DNA from: Elymus sibiricus
Taxonomy: Eukaryota > Streptophyta > Magnoliopsida > Poales > Poaceae
Assembly: GCA_039707655.1 (NCBI GenBank)
Contig: CM077676.1
Location: 376,406,114-376,470,113, forward strand
DNA length: 64,000 nt
Direction: 5' to 3'
Below, piece by piece: positions 44,978 through 56,614 of the stretch. Position 1 is the first letter of the stretch. Each line of letters opens with the position of its first letter. The notes beneath the pieces are model-generated. The model had not been told where the DNA came from. It worked only from the letters and a program-made list of their open reading frames with translations, and ran no database searches. Position numbers and translations under genes: made by a program.

Positions 44978-47900
44978 TGTAACACCCCTATGTAATGAGC
45001 TACAGTGATCCATAATGATTATGCTAAGTTACCTTGATTTACAATGCTTGATCATATTGGATTCATATCTCATTTCAAATTCCATCACTGAATTCAATTC
45101 AAATTATAAGTGAAATTTGAAGTTGCACAAAAGTTGCTGAAAAATAGTTCATGTTTTAGCAAATATTCCATAACATTTATTTGTTAAGGAAAACATCATC
45201 ACCTCAATGCTAAAATGGGCTATAGCAATTAAAACAGTGCCATTTCAGCATTTTAAAATGCCATTTCATTTATGAAAAATTCAAATGAATTCAAAAGCCT
45301 CCCGAACTTTTTTGTGGCAGTGCCAAATAATACTAGGTATTTATGTGGCCAAGTACCACATTTTACAAAATCTATTTGGGAGCTCAATTTATTGCAAAAC
45401 CATTCTGTAAAAAAGAAAACAAAAAGGAAAAAGGGCAAAGGCCTAAAACAACTGGGCCTAAGTACACAGTGGCACCGGCCCAGTCCACTCTCTCTCTCTC
45501 CTTCCTCCTCCCGCCTCTCTCCTCTGCTGTGTCGCTGCGCCCGTGGCCTCCACCGCAGCCTCCCCTGGGCCCCCCTATCCACTCCTCCCCTCTCCTCTTG
45601 TACTCCCTCGCTCGGTTTTGAGCTCGCCCGATGCGGTCGTCGCCGTCGCCGCGTTGATCCCGCGGCCACAGTCGTCCCCGCGCTGCACAGCCATGCCCGT
45701 TCGCTCCGCCGTCGACCACTCCTTCGCCTGGTGCCACCCGTTGGAGCTGGGAGCCCTTGCATCGAGCCCCACGACGTCGTCTTCCTCCTTCGGCCACCGC
45801 GATGACTCCGGCGATTCCGGCACCGTGCTGCACTACTAAGCCCCCGACAAGCCTCCTTGTGCTCCACGGTGAGCTCCGCCTCCTTTCCCCTCTGCTTTCG
45901 CCGCTGTTCCCGTGCCGTAGCTCGCCGTGCTATTGCCGTGCCCGCGTCGCCGTGGTTGAGCTCGCCGCCGTAGTCACTCTCACCGCAGCTCGTAGTCGAG
46001 CTCCTGGAGCTCCCAGGAGCCCAACGCTTCCACGCACACGCCCTCCCGTGCCCCGCATCGCCGTAACCACCCCCGCCCGAACTCCGGCGCCCGCTCGCGA
46101 GCTCGCCGCCGTCGATTCTGGCCACTTCCGGCCACGCCACCGCCACCGATCGACGCGCCGTCGTGCGCTCGTTCTAACGCACCTAGCCGCGCGCGAAATG
46201 GCGCCCTATAGACGAAATCCAATGAGGGCCGTGGCCCTCCGCCGCGTTTGCGGGTCACCGGCGTCTAAACGCCGGCCACCGCCGACGTGGCTGGCCTGGG
46301 CCCACCCGTGGGTCGCTGACCAGTGGGCCCCAGGGGCCCAGTTGACTGGGTTGACCCAGTCAACATGCTGACTGGGCAGCTCCAGTCACTTTCAGGCGGG
46401 CCCCACACGTTTAATTAACCGTTTTATAATTAAACTTAATTTGTTAATTAGTTAGTCACTGACAGATGGGTCCCACTAGTTAATTAACCTAATTAGTAAA
46501 AATTAACCTTTGTTAATCAACACGGTCACTGACATGTGGGTCCCAGTGGTCAGGTTTGACCTGGACCGGCTGGGTTGACTGTTGACGTGACCCTGACGTA
46601 CTGCTGACGCAAGAAAGCTATTTTCGAATTAAGTTAATTCCAGAAATTTCAGAATATTGTTCAAAACTTTGAAAAATCATAGAAAATAATCCGTAGCTCG
46701 GATGAAAAAGTTTTCTACATGAAAGTTGATCAGAAAAATGAGACGAATCCGAATATGCCCTCCATGTAGCTGCCACATTCCCACAACACTGCAAACATGG
46801 AACCTTCCCCTCCGGTTCATCTGTCTGACAGATGCCTAAAGCCGGAAAAATAATCCTAGATATTTTCCCGCTCTGTCTCCAATGTGTAGCTCTGCGATAG
46901 GTCACCCCCCAGCACTGCATATTGCCATGCCATGCATTTGTGTTGCATTTGTTTGCTTTGTATTTATTGTTTCTTCCCCCTCTTCTCTCCGGTAGACCCC
47001 GTGACCGACACTTCCCCTGAGGACTCCTACATCTCCGACGACCCCTCTTTTACCGCAGAGCTTCTAGGCAAGCAAAACTCCCTTGATCATTCCTATACCG
47101 CCCACTCTTTCTCCCTCATGCTTGCATTAGGATTTGCTACTGTATTTGATTGCTCTCATTCTGATGCATAGCCTGATTTTGTAACTGCTGTTGATACTTT
47201 ACCTGTTGTCCTATATGCTTAGTATAGGCTGGTTAGTGATCCATCAGTGGCCCCGCACCCTTGTCCGTGTTGCCATGCTTTGATTCCGGATGTTTTGATC
47301 AACGTGATCGATGTGCAGAGACCGACACAGCACCACACACCCCCTTAGTTGTACGACTCTGCAGAGCTACTATCGAGTGCCGAGGGTGATACCTCCTACC
47401 TCACTCCTGATGATATCTCTGTAGCGTAGCTAGTCGGTTGTGGGTTACCGAGGGTGATTCCTCTTTCACCACCTCCGAAGAAGCCTCTGTCATGCAACCC
47501 CTCAAGTGTGAACCCATCGAGGGTGATTCCTCCGAGTTCACTTTGACGGATACATCGAGTGGGAATCCATCGAGGGTGATTCCTCGGATTTCCCCCTTGA
47601 TGTTTCGGACACACGGATACCTTGAATTTACCTCAGGCCCCTGTTAAAGTCGGGTCGACCCCGAGGGGTACCCGCGAGAGATATGAAGTCGGGTTGACCG
47701 TGAGGGTACCCGCGAGATAATTACGTGGCACGGCCGGGCAGGCAGACCGCCCCAGGAGAGGGATGGGCCTGGCCCTTGCCATAAGTCCACGAGATGGGGC
47801 GACGGGGTCACATGATCGTGGATCACTGATCGTCTCCGCGAGCTCCCAATACACTAATGGTTTGGATATGTGATCTGAGTAGGCCTCTGGCCTTTTCGCA

Positions 47901-49032
47901 CTAACCACCATGCGGGTTAGCACCCGGTGTCGTACGATTCTCCCAAAAGCTCTGTCAGACGTCCAGTTCAGCATTGCGGCACGGCTGGGCCGGCGCCATC
48001 CAGGAGAGAGGTGGTGCCTGGATTCGCCCTGCGCGCAATGACCCGGAGTGCAAAGGGCGATGGGCCCAAGACCCCTAAGCACTTAGGATGTAGACCGGCG
48101 GGCACCTCTCTGCGAAGCCTAGGTAGGACTACGTCGTGTCGATCAGCCAAGGCCGGGCATGACCGAGAAAAATGTGTCCGGCCAGAGTTAATTGAGCGTG
48201 TTGGGTAGTGCACCCCTGCAGGGAAGTTATCTATTCGAATAGCCGCGTCCATGGTAATAGGACGCTCAGTATAGTATCCCGATCTACTACAACTAGAACT
48301 GGATACTTGTGATACTAAATTAACATGTTAGCTCCGAGATCGCTTTCTCGTAGGGAGTCGAGGAAGGATCTCTGGGCATTGCTACTATTACTTGATTACT
48401 TTATTATATACTAATTTGCACTCTTCTAATGCTGCAAGACGCTGCAAGATGCTAGTCTTCGATAGGCTAGGCCCCTTCTCTATTCTGGCATTTCTGTAGT
48501 CTAGTCCACAGATATAGCCCCTTCATTTGATATCGATGCATAAATATAATAGTTCTGATGTAAGTCTTGCGAGTACTTTGGATGAGTACTCACGGTTGCT
48601 TTGCTACCTCTTTTCCCCATACCCGATTGCTGCGACCAGATGATGGAGCCCTGGAGCCAGCTGACCCCGTCGACGACTACTACTACCCCGGTGGTGCCTA
48701 CTACTACGTGGAGACCGACGACCAGGAGTAGTTCGGAGGCTCGCAGGCAGGAGGCCTGCACCTTTTCGATCTAGATGTCGTTGTTTTGCTCAGCCTTCTT
48801 AAGGCAACCTTGTCTAATTATGTCTGTACTCAGATACTAATGCTTCTGCTGATGCTTGTGTAATTCAAGCTTATGTATTCAAGACCTCGAGGCCCCTGGC
48901 TTGTAATATAAAGCTTGTATGACTTTTAATTTGTGTCTAGAGTTGTGTTGTGATATATTCCTGTGAGTCCCTGGGCTTGATCGTGCGCATTTGCGTGTAT
49001 GATTAGTGCACGGTCGAGTCGGGGGCGTCACA
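44978..49032 (+). repeat. 3' LTR of the chromovirus element (4055 bp)
   Basis: Collinear with 35026-39144, with scattered substitutions and the 64-bp shortfall near 45540. It ends GAGTCGGGGGCGTCACA, followed by the GATGG duplication. Confidence 0.9.
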
Positions 49033-50255
49033 GATGGCCTCCAAATCCAAGTGCCTGCACCGAATAGGCATCACCATGCTTTTGTGGAAGTTTGTTTTCA
49101 GTGTTGTCACCTCATCAAACCCCCTGAGAATGCAGGAAAGGTTCTGGATGTCCTCTTTAAATGGCGCCACAAAAACACCGCATCATTTGCGTAGAGCGAG
49201 GTCCGGAAGATGGTTCCGTGGCCCCTAACCTTATGGAGCAGGCCATGCCTCATGGCCGTGTTGAGGATCGGCTAAAGCGTGTCGATGATAGTGACAAAAA
49301 GCAACGGAGATAGCAGATCTCCCTGCCTAAGACCTTGGCCGTGAGTGATGGGTGAGCCCAGAACCCCATTGAGGAGGACACGCCAAGAGGAGGTGCGGTG
49401 GAGTGCAGTGATCCAATAGAGAAATCTGCTAGGGAAACCTTTCCTTTGAAGAATGTCAAGAATATATTCCCAGCACACTTAATCGAACGCTTTCCGAATG
49501 TCAAGCTTGAAGAGGAGTGTTGGGGTCTTGTTTCTATGAAGCCGGCGGGCAAGGTTTCTTACGTACATGAAGTTATCATGGATGCTTCTCTTCTTTATGA
49601 AGGCACTTTGGGTGTTGGAGACGAGGTTGTTCATATTAGGGAAAGACTAGTGGCAAGCATCTTGGTTATTATCTTGGAGATAGCATGAATGAGACCAATG
49701 GGTTTAAACTCCATGATGTATTCCGTCCCATCCTTCTTTAGCAAGAGCACAATATTTGTGAACCTAAACCAATAAAAGTTGGCAATGTGAAAATTTGTAA
49801 AATTGTGGATGACATTCATCGTCCCACCTTAATGATGCTCCAACATTTCTTAAAGATAGCACCGGTGAAGCCACTCGGCCCGGGTGCCTTGTTTCTTGGC
49901 ATTTATTCAATGGCACACTTGGCCTCCTCCTCGGTGAACGGATCATCAATAGCATCTAAATCGGTGTGCCTCAATTTAGCTCCTCCCAATTAAAATGTTG
50001 GGTTCTTGCATGGCCCCTACTAATGATATTGAAGAAATGCTCGTGGACAATTGCTTTATTCTCCACATGGTCGGTTACCCATCTATTGTTGTGTTTTAGC
50101 CTATGAATGTGGTTTTTGCGTCCCCGTCTGTTGACCCTAAAATGAAAAAATATTGTGTTGGCGTCGCCCTCCTTGATAATTTTTTTGACAATTCGCCCTC
50201 CTTGATATTGGTGATACGAGCAATATGCTTCTTACGCACCCTCTCTCCAAGACGG
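49033..50255 (-). pseudogene. LINE reverse transcriptase (minus strand), N-terminal and core part
   Basis: Read on the minus strand: linker and start of RT (KIIKEGDANTIFFHFRVNRR near 50170), PRNKAPG block near 49890, PKKDG-type block near 49720, core RVLLNGVLGSPITHGQGLRQ then GDLLSPLLF near 49310-49370, an ANDAV-type catalytic variant near 49210. Frameshifts and stops are scattered. The original LINE runs 52160 to 34656 on the minus strand with two later elements inside. Confidence 0.75.
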
Positions 50256-51889
50256 TAACACATAGGCGCTCCCCTTTCCCCGTCTTCTCCCGTGTCGCCC
50301 TCGCGTGGCGATCGGGGGGGGGGGGGGCTAGGCCGCTGCCGCGAGGCCCCCCACCTTCCCTTCCCCTTCCTCGCTGCCCCACGGGGCTCGGCCGGGCAAA
50401 GCCCGACCGGAGCCGGCGGCGGCGGGGATTTTTTCATTCTCTCGCGAGCTGGGGCCGGCGCGGCGTGGCTCTCTCTGGTGTGGGCGCGACGCGGTGGCGA
50501 GCAGGTGCTGGTGGGCACCAATGTGCTGGCCGTGCTTCGGGTGGCGGGCTGGATGGAGGCGCGTGCGGGGGTGCCCGTGGTGGCGGGGGGCCTCGGCCAG
50601 ATTTGTCCCGCGGCTGTCCCTCGCGACGAGGGCCGTGGGCGGCGCGGGTTGGTTGCTTCTGCTCCGTTCCGGTGAGGTGGAGGCTCCGATGTAGTGGTAG
50701 CTCCGGCGTGCTGGCTCGTGGCGGCTCGGTCCGGCGTGTTCGGGTGGCTTGGGGCGTGGGTGCACCGGTCGATGAGGCGGCCGCAGCGGCTTGGTGGCGG
50801 GGGTGCGGGAGGTGGTAGTCCATCCCTTCTCCTTGGTTCGGGCCAGTGGCGCAGTTTGGTCGCGGTGCAGAGATGGCCGGGACCAGGGGCTCGTGCTCGG
50901 GCGGACCGGTTTGGGGCCCGAGGCGGGTCGGAGATCTCGCTCCATGTAGGTGATGGTGGGCTCAGTCCGTGTGGTGTTCACGGGCGATGAGGTCTCTCTC
51001 CTCGTGGATGTGGTGGTTGTTGGTGGTGGTCGGTCTTCGCTATTCTGTCGGGCGGATTGGTGCCGGTGACCATGGTTAAGACATCACGCGAGCGGGCTCC
51101 GCGGTGGCTGTCGGTAGTCATGAGGTTGTGTTCCCCCCGGTCCCCCTGGACTGGCTGGAGACGTAGGTGTGGACGCCCCTTGCCGTGGGGGCATCGACCC
51201 AGATCTCGTGACTGATGCCGGGCTAGGAGTGAAAGGAGTCGCCTTTCTGTCCTCCTCCCGTGGTTGGTGCTCTGTGGTATGGACGGATGGTGGTGGCTTG
51301 GACATGGATGCCGGAGCGGCGGCTCCGGATGGCGGTCCGCATGGCTGGCTCTCCGGCGGGCACCATGTCGGTGATGGTGGCTTTCCCTCGTGGTCGTGTG
51401 GACGATAGGAGGGTAGCGGCAGGTGGCTTGGGTGCTCCCTGTCTTTGGCAGTGTCGTCGCCCTGATCCGGACCTGGGAAGCTGAACTCATCGCGCTTGTC
51501 ATGAAGACCTTGTGGTGGCACGGAGGAGCTGCCGAGAGAAAGCTCAGCGCTTTGTCGCCGACGACAGCGACGCCCGTGTGCGCCACTTTCTTCCTGAAGA
51601 CGTCGTCAGGGTGCTCCTCTTCGTGGCCGGGTTCCGGGTGAAGACCCTTGTCCCTTCTGGACTCGGCAGTGGCGACGCTTTGCGCCGTTTTCCCTCCTGG
51701 GGTAGTTGTCGTGGAGGTTAGGTGTTTAGGGCGTTGTATGGCATTATACTCAGTTTTTTCAATGCTTACGATCCGGTTATCTTGGGATCGGCATTGTATG
51801 AGGGCTACCTCACCATCTTGTACCATTCGGCCTTGTACTTCATTCGGTGATTGCTTTATTTATAAAGCGGGGCGAAAGCCTGTTTCGAG
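50256..51889 (+). mobile_element. Second LINE-like element nested in the minus-strand LINE, 18-bp duplication
   Basis: ACCCTCTCTCCAAGACGG is present at 50238-50255 and 51890-51907, an 18-bp target duplication of the kind made by target-primed retrotransposition. The insert ends TTTATAAAGCGGGGCGAAAG plus CCTGTTTCGAG, a plant LINE tail. Its body is GC-rich with many long open frames (50225-50818, 50328-50981, 50978-51826), none with a domain I recognise. It is probably a 5' leader joined to a 3' tail, lacking RT. Confidence 0.65.
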
Positions 51890-51907
51890 ACCCTCTCTCC
51901 AAGACGG

Positions 51908-52164
51908 CAAGGCCCAACCCTCCTCTTAAGCCTAGCCCTCAAATCATGCTCGTCAGGGGAGAGGGGGCGCGAGGCTTTTTCAATGATGCGGTGATTCTTC
52001 ATAATACTACATGGCCGTAGTCTACCTATCTCATTCTCAGCCTTGCTAATTTGCCAAAAGACCCTCATCTGAGCGCACGTCTCGCCCCAATCTGCCCCGT
52101 CGTCACTTGTCTCCGCCAATCCATCCACGGCTCCAGCGGCCCTTGCGACGGCGGCCAGCAACAT
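51908..52164 (-). pseudogene. LINE (minus strand), region between endonuclease and RT
   Basis: The minus strand reads DWGETCAQMRVFWQISKAEN and then an LGERV block, which joins RKKHIARITNIKEG across the nested insertion. It belongs to the same LINE as 49033-50255. Confidence 0.6.
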
Positions 52165-52260
52165 CTAGTTCTCACCGCAATCTCTCCTGTTTGGACTCGA
52201 CTCGCCCAATCCATCCACGGCTCCAGCGATCCCCGCGACGGCGGCCAGCAACACCTAGTG
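52117..52260 (+). repeat. 90-bp tandem duplication
   Basis: CCAATCCATCCACGGCTCCA followed by GCG recurs at about 52117 and 52207 with the same CGACGGCGGCCAGCAACA tail. Confidence 0.7.
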
Positions 52261-52268
52261 CGCCTATG

Positions 52269-53290
52269 ACAAAGATACTTCTATGTTCATGGAGGAGGAG
52301 GAGGAGCATGTTCGGCGGACCATATCCCGGCTGACTGCGATGGAGACAATGGCGAAGGTTGTCACAATCGCGGTGGGAAGGCAACCTGCACTGGCGGCTA
52401 CTGCATCCTGGACCAGGAGGCGGAAGCCTGAGAATTGTAATCAAAATAAAGAGGTAATATCACCCGAAGTCATAGAACTTGCGTCGCATGTTCAGTTTGG
52501 TGCTAGGACTTTGAAAATACGATTTTGTGGTCACCTAACTTGACTCAAGCGTGCAGATACGGTCACAGTAAGCGTATGCATGTGTATCCATGTGTATGGT
52601 CCCACCTATCAGTGAGTGATGGCACTGGGTGCGAAGTAGTTTTACAAAAAAAAACCTCATATTTTTTAGTTGCGAAAATGTCAACCACCGCGACACATCT
52701 TTGCACAAAACCCCTTCACATTTTTTTATTCATAGAAAAAACCCAACCACAGTACTGCCATTACATGGAAAAATTGACAACAAAGATCCTTCTATGTTCA
52801 TGGAGGAGGAGGAGCATGTTCGGCGGACCATATCCCGGCTGACTGCGACGGAGACAGAGGCGAAGGTTGTAACAATCGCAATGGGAAGGCAACCTGCACT
52901 GGCGGCTACTGCATCCTGGACCAGGAGGCGGAAGCCTGAGAATTGTAATCAAAATAAAGTGGTAATATCACCCAAAGTCATAGAACTTGCGTCGCATGTT
53001 CAGTTTGGTGCTAGGACTTTGAAAATACGATTTTGTGGTCACCAAACTTGACTCAAGCGTGCAGATACGGTCACAATAAGCATATGCATGTGTATCCATG
53101 TGTATGGTCCCACCTGTTAGTGAGTGATGGCACTGGGTGCGAAGTAGTTTTACAAAAAAAAAACCTCATATTTTTTAGTTGCGAAAATGTCAACCACCGC
53201 GACACATCTTTCCACAAAACCCCTTCACATTTTTTTATTCACAGAAAAAACCCAACCACAGTACTGCCATTACATGGAAGAATTGACAAC
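52269..53290 (+). repeat. Two-copy tandem repeat of about 511 bp
   Basis: Copies at 52269-52779 and 52780-53290 start ACAAAGAT and end GAATTGACA/AAATTGACA. They are nearly identical apart from a few substitutions and one GAG triplet. They include a run of A before CCTCATATTTTTTAG. No coding domain was identified. The next gypsy LTR starts exactly where a third copy would begin. Confidence 0.85.
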
Positions 53291-54177
53291 TGTCGGCCCA
53301 GTGGGAACCAGGGTACCACGGCCCGTCTGCCTCTGGCCCGGAGGAGGACGCTTGGGCCGGCCCATGAGAGTGGCCTTACCTCAGCCGCTCCGGAGGAAGC
53401 CGCCTCGCGAGGGGCGAGCCTCACGAGGTCCCTCCCCGCCAGGCCAGGCCCTGCCGAGGCTGCCAAGCACCAGGTTCCCTCGCGAGGCTCCCCTCGCGAG
53501 GCCTTCTCATGAAGCAAGTCGTACGGCGCCAGCCGCGGGGCTCCGCGCCCAGCACATGGGTGACGTCCCGCTGTGAGGATAAGGATAGCGGGGCGCGACC
53601 AAGCCCAGCTTCCATTCTGGTGATAAGGGAGCAGCGGCGTCTGCCTCCCCCAAAAGCAAGTCCCAAAGGCTTTCCTCTTTGGTGATAGAAGATCAGGACG
53701 GATCAGCGCACCAGGGCAAAGGTCATCGCCAAGCCCACCAGCGCGTCACAAGGAGCTGCTTTAGCAGGCGGAGACCGCCTTTAGTCAGGATAGGCCTGCG
53801 CTCCTGTCCCCCTTTTGAATTGCCGCCCTGTGGCTACCCTTTCCCGCTCATATTTTCGGGGAAGAGGACCAAGGCACTACAAAAAGGGCAGGGCTGCTTC
53901 CATGTAAGGGGATCGATTCATTCTCCCCCACACCTCGTGTACTTGGAGCCACAAGCTCTCCATCACAGAGCAATCCAACACAGGTAGGAGTAGGGTATTA
54001 CACAGCACGGTGGCCCGAACCTGGGTAGCTCGCGCGTCCCCTTCGTGTCCTGTGAGAGCCAGCGAGTCCGTCGCGTCCCTGCCGTAGTCCCGTCGTAGAC
54101 TGCCAAGAAAAGTCCCCCAGAGTTCGAATCCTAAGTTCTTGGAGAAGTTTCTTGGACACAGATCCTAGACTCCGACA
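53291..54177 (+). repeat. 5' LTR of the pol-deficient gypsy element (887 bp)
   Basis: It starts TGTCGGCCCAGTGGGAACC and ends GATCCTAGACTCCGACA; the end repeats TGTCGG/CCGACA are perfect. It begins at the end of the second 511-bp repeat copy. Confidence 0.75.
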
Positions 54178-54179
54178 TT

Positions 54180-54199
54180 TGGCGCGCCAGGTAGGGGGA
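54180..54199 (+). other. Primer binding site of the pol-deficient gypsy element
   Basis: TGGCGCGCCAGGTAGGGGGA follows the LTR by two bases. This form is familiar from grass Tat-lineage gypsy elements. Confidence 0.65.
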
Positions 54200-54711
54200 C
54201 TTGCCGTCTTCGCGCCACCGCTCGCCGGGAACGCACTGCGCGTCGCGCCGCTGTCAGGGTCCCCGCGGCGCCGACCGCCCGTGGTGTCCCTGGGCGACGC
54301 CCTCGCGCCTCCACCGTGACTGTTGGGGAGCGCGTGGCCTCTTCTGCCCACCCGTCGGTGAACGAGCAGGCGCACGGCCCCTCCGCCGCCACCTCCTCGC
54401 TCGCGCGTCACGATCCCCCCGCACCGCGCGCCGCGCTGCTCTTGGCGCAGGAGCTGCTACGCTACCGTCCCACCGAGGACGCCTACGACGCCTGGCTTGG
54501 GCGCATCACCGAGCTCGTCGACGTCGCGCGCGATGTCCAAGAGCCCTCCCGCTCCCCGCCTGCCCTGCTGTCCCGCGCGGACCGTGCCGGGCATGACGCG
54601 CCTCCTCCTCCTCCTCCGGACCACGACGTGGCCGAGCGCCGCCCCGCCGCGCGCGCCCCGGAGCTGTCACGCGGCTCGCTCGCGCCGGGCGGCGACGACG
54701 ACAGCTGCCAG
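54200..54711 (+). pseudogene. gag: gag N-terminal part, cut by a solo LTR
   Basis: An Ala/Pro/Arg-rich frame (for example AQELLRYRPTEDAYDAWLGR near 54450) runs into the LTR at 54712. No ATG is present at a sensible start. It resumes at 56615 with IVHRTPPDARAAIERARDRQ, then meets a TAG stop near 56712. Confidence 0.55.
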
Positions 54712-56609
54712 TGTTGGAAATATGCCCTAGAGGCAATAATAAATTGGTTATTATCATATTTCCTTGTTCATGATAATCGTTTATTATCCATGCTATAATT
54801 GTATTGATTGGAAACTCAAATACATGTGTGGGTACATAGACAACACTGTGTCCCTAGTAAGCCTCTAGTTAACTAGCTCGTTGATCAAAAGATGGTGAAG
54901 GTTTCCTAGCCATGGACATGAGATGTCATTTGATAACGGGATCACATCATTAGGAGAATGATGTGATGGACAAGACCCAAACTATAAATGTAGCATATGA
55001 TCGTGTCAGTTTATTGCTATTGTTTTCTGCATGTCAAGTATCTGTTCCTATGACCATGAGATCATGCAACTCACTGACACCGGAGGAATACCTTGTGTGT
55101 ATCAAACGTCGCAACGTAACTGGGTGACTATAAAGGTGCTCTACAGGTATCTCCGAGGGTGTCTGTTGGGTTGGCATGGATCAAGACTGGGATTTGTTAC
55201 TCCGTGTGACGGAGAGGTATCTCAGGGCCCACTCGGTAATACAACATCACAATGAGCCTTGCAAGCAATGTGACTAAAGTGTTAGCCACGAGATCTTGTA
55301 TTACGGAACGAGTAAAGAGACTTGCCGGTAACGAGATTGAACTAGGTATAGAGATACCGACGATCGAATCTCGGGCAAGTAACATACCGAAGAACAAAGG
55401 GAACAGCATACGGGATTAATTGAATCCTTGACATAGAGGTTCGACCGATATAGATCTTCGTAGAATATGTAGGAAGCAATATGGGCATCCAGGTCCCGCT
55501 ATTGGTTATTGGCCGTAGAGGTGTCTCGGTCATGTCTACATAGTTCTCGAACCCGCAGGGTCTGCACACTTAAGGTTCGGTGACGTTTCGGTAGAATTGA
55601 GTTATGTATGATTGGTGACCGAAGGTTGTTCGGAGTCCCGGATGAGATCCTGGACATCACGAGGAGCTCCGGAATGGTCCGGAGGTAAAGATTGATATAT
55701 AGGAAGTCCCGTTTTGGCCACCGGAAAAGTTTCGGGTATTTCCGGTAGTATACCGGGAGTACCGGAGGGCCATCGGGAGGGGCCACCCACGCCGGGAGGC
55801 CACATGGGCCTGAGGGGGGTTGCACCAGCCCTTAGTGGGCTGGGCAAACCAGCCCTACAAGGCCCATGCGGCTAGGAATAAGTGGGAAAGGAAAAACCCC
55901 AAAGAAAAGGGAAGGGAGACCAAATATGGAAGGTGTCCTATTTGGACTAGGATTGAAGTGGAGGAGTCCACCTCCTCCACCTCCAATTTCGGCCAGCCCT
56001 TGAGGGTTTGAGGCTGCCTCCTCCCCTCCCTCCCTCCTATATATACTAGAGGATTTAGAGGAGAAAAATAACCCTAATTGCCACGTGCTCCCTCTACTTC
56101 ATCTAGATCGGTTTCTCCTCTAGTCTAGTTTCAGCGGTGCTTAGGCGAAGCCCTGCCGGAATTGTTCCACCACCATAGCCGCCGCGCCGTCGCGCCGCCG
56201 GAGAACTCTTCTACCTCTCCGCTCTCTCTCTTGCTGGATCAAGGAGGCGGAGATCGTCATCGAGCTGTACGTGTGCTGAACGCGGAGGTGCCGTCCGTTC
56301 GGCGCTAGATCGGAAGGACCGTGATCAGGATCGCGAGACGATTCATGATTTGATCGCGGGACGGATCGTGATGGGATCGTGGGACGGATCGAGATTGGAT
56401 CGCAAGATGGATCGTGATGAGATCGCGGGACACTCGGCGATTTGGATCGCGAAGACGTTCGACTACATCAACCGCGTTTCTTAACGCTTCCGCTTAGCGA
56501 TCTACAAGGGTATGTAGATTCACTCTCCCTCTCGTAGATGCTCATCACCATGGATAGATCTTGTGTGTGCGTAGGAAAATTTTTGTTTCCCATGCAACGT
56601 TCCCCAACA
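54712..56609 (+). repeat. Complete Angela/WIS-like solo LTR with GCCAG duplications (1898 bp)
   Basis: It runs from TGTTGGAAATATGCCCTAGA to CATGCAACGTTCCCCAACA. GCCAG lies at 54707-54711 and 56610-56614. It has no internal domain, so it is the product of LTR-LTR recombination. It is inserted in the gag of the surrounding gypsy element and is the reference for the fragment at 2533-3356. Confidence 0.93.
56038..56045 (+). promoter_or_regulatory. TATA box of the Angela-like LTR
   Basis: TATATATA lies in CTCCTATATATACTAGAGG, the same place as in the 2533-3356 copy. Confidence 0.5.
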
Positions 56610-56614
56610 GCCAG

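Larger units (their letters stand above)
35026..49032 (+). mobile_element. Complete chromovirus (Tekay/Del-like) gypsy retrotransposon with GATGG duplications
   Basis: Both ends are visible: 5' LTR 35026-39144, initiator-Met primer site 39148, gag-pol with C-terminal chromodomain 39777-44940, polypurine tract 44961-44977, 3' LTR 44978-49032. The 5-bp duplication GATGG flanks it at 35021-35025 and 49033-49037. It is inserted in a minus-strand LINE. The order protease-RT-RNase H-integrase-chromodomain defines the chromovirus branch of Ty3/gypsy. Stops and a plastid-DNA insertion in integrase make it defective. Confidence 0.92.

Noticed and set aside
50328..51826. GC-rich open frames of 217 and 282 codons on the minus strand
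   Set aside because: Low-complexity Pro/Arg/His-rich translations with competing frames on the other strand, inside a LINE-like insertion; no domain.
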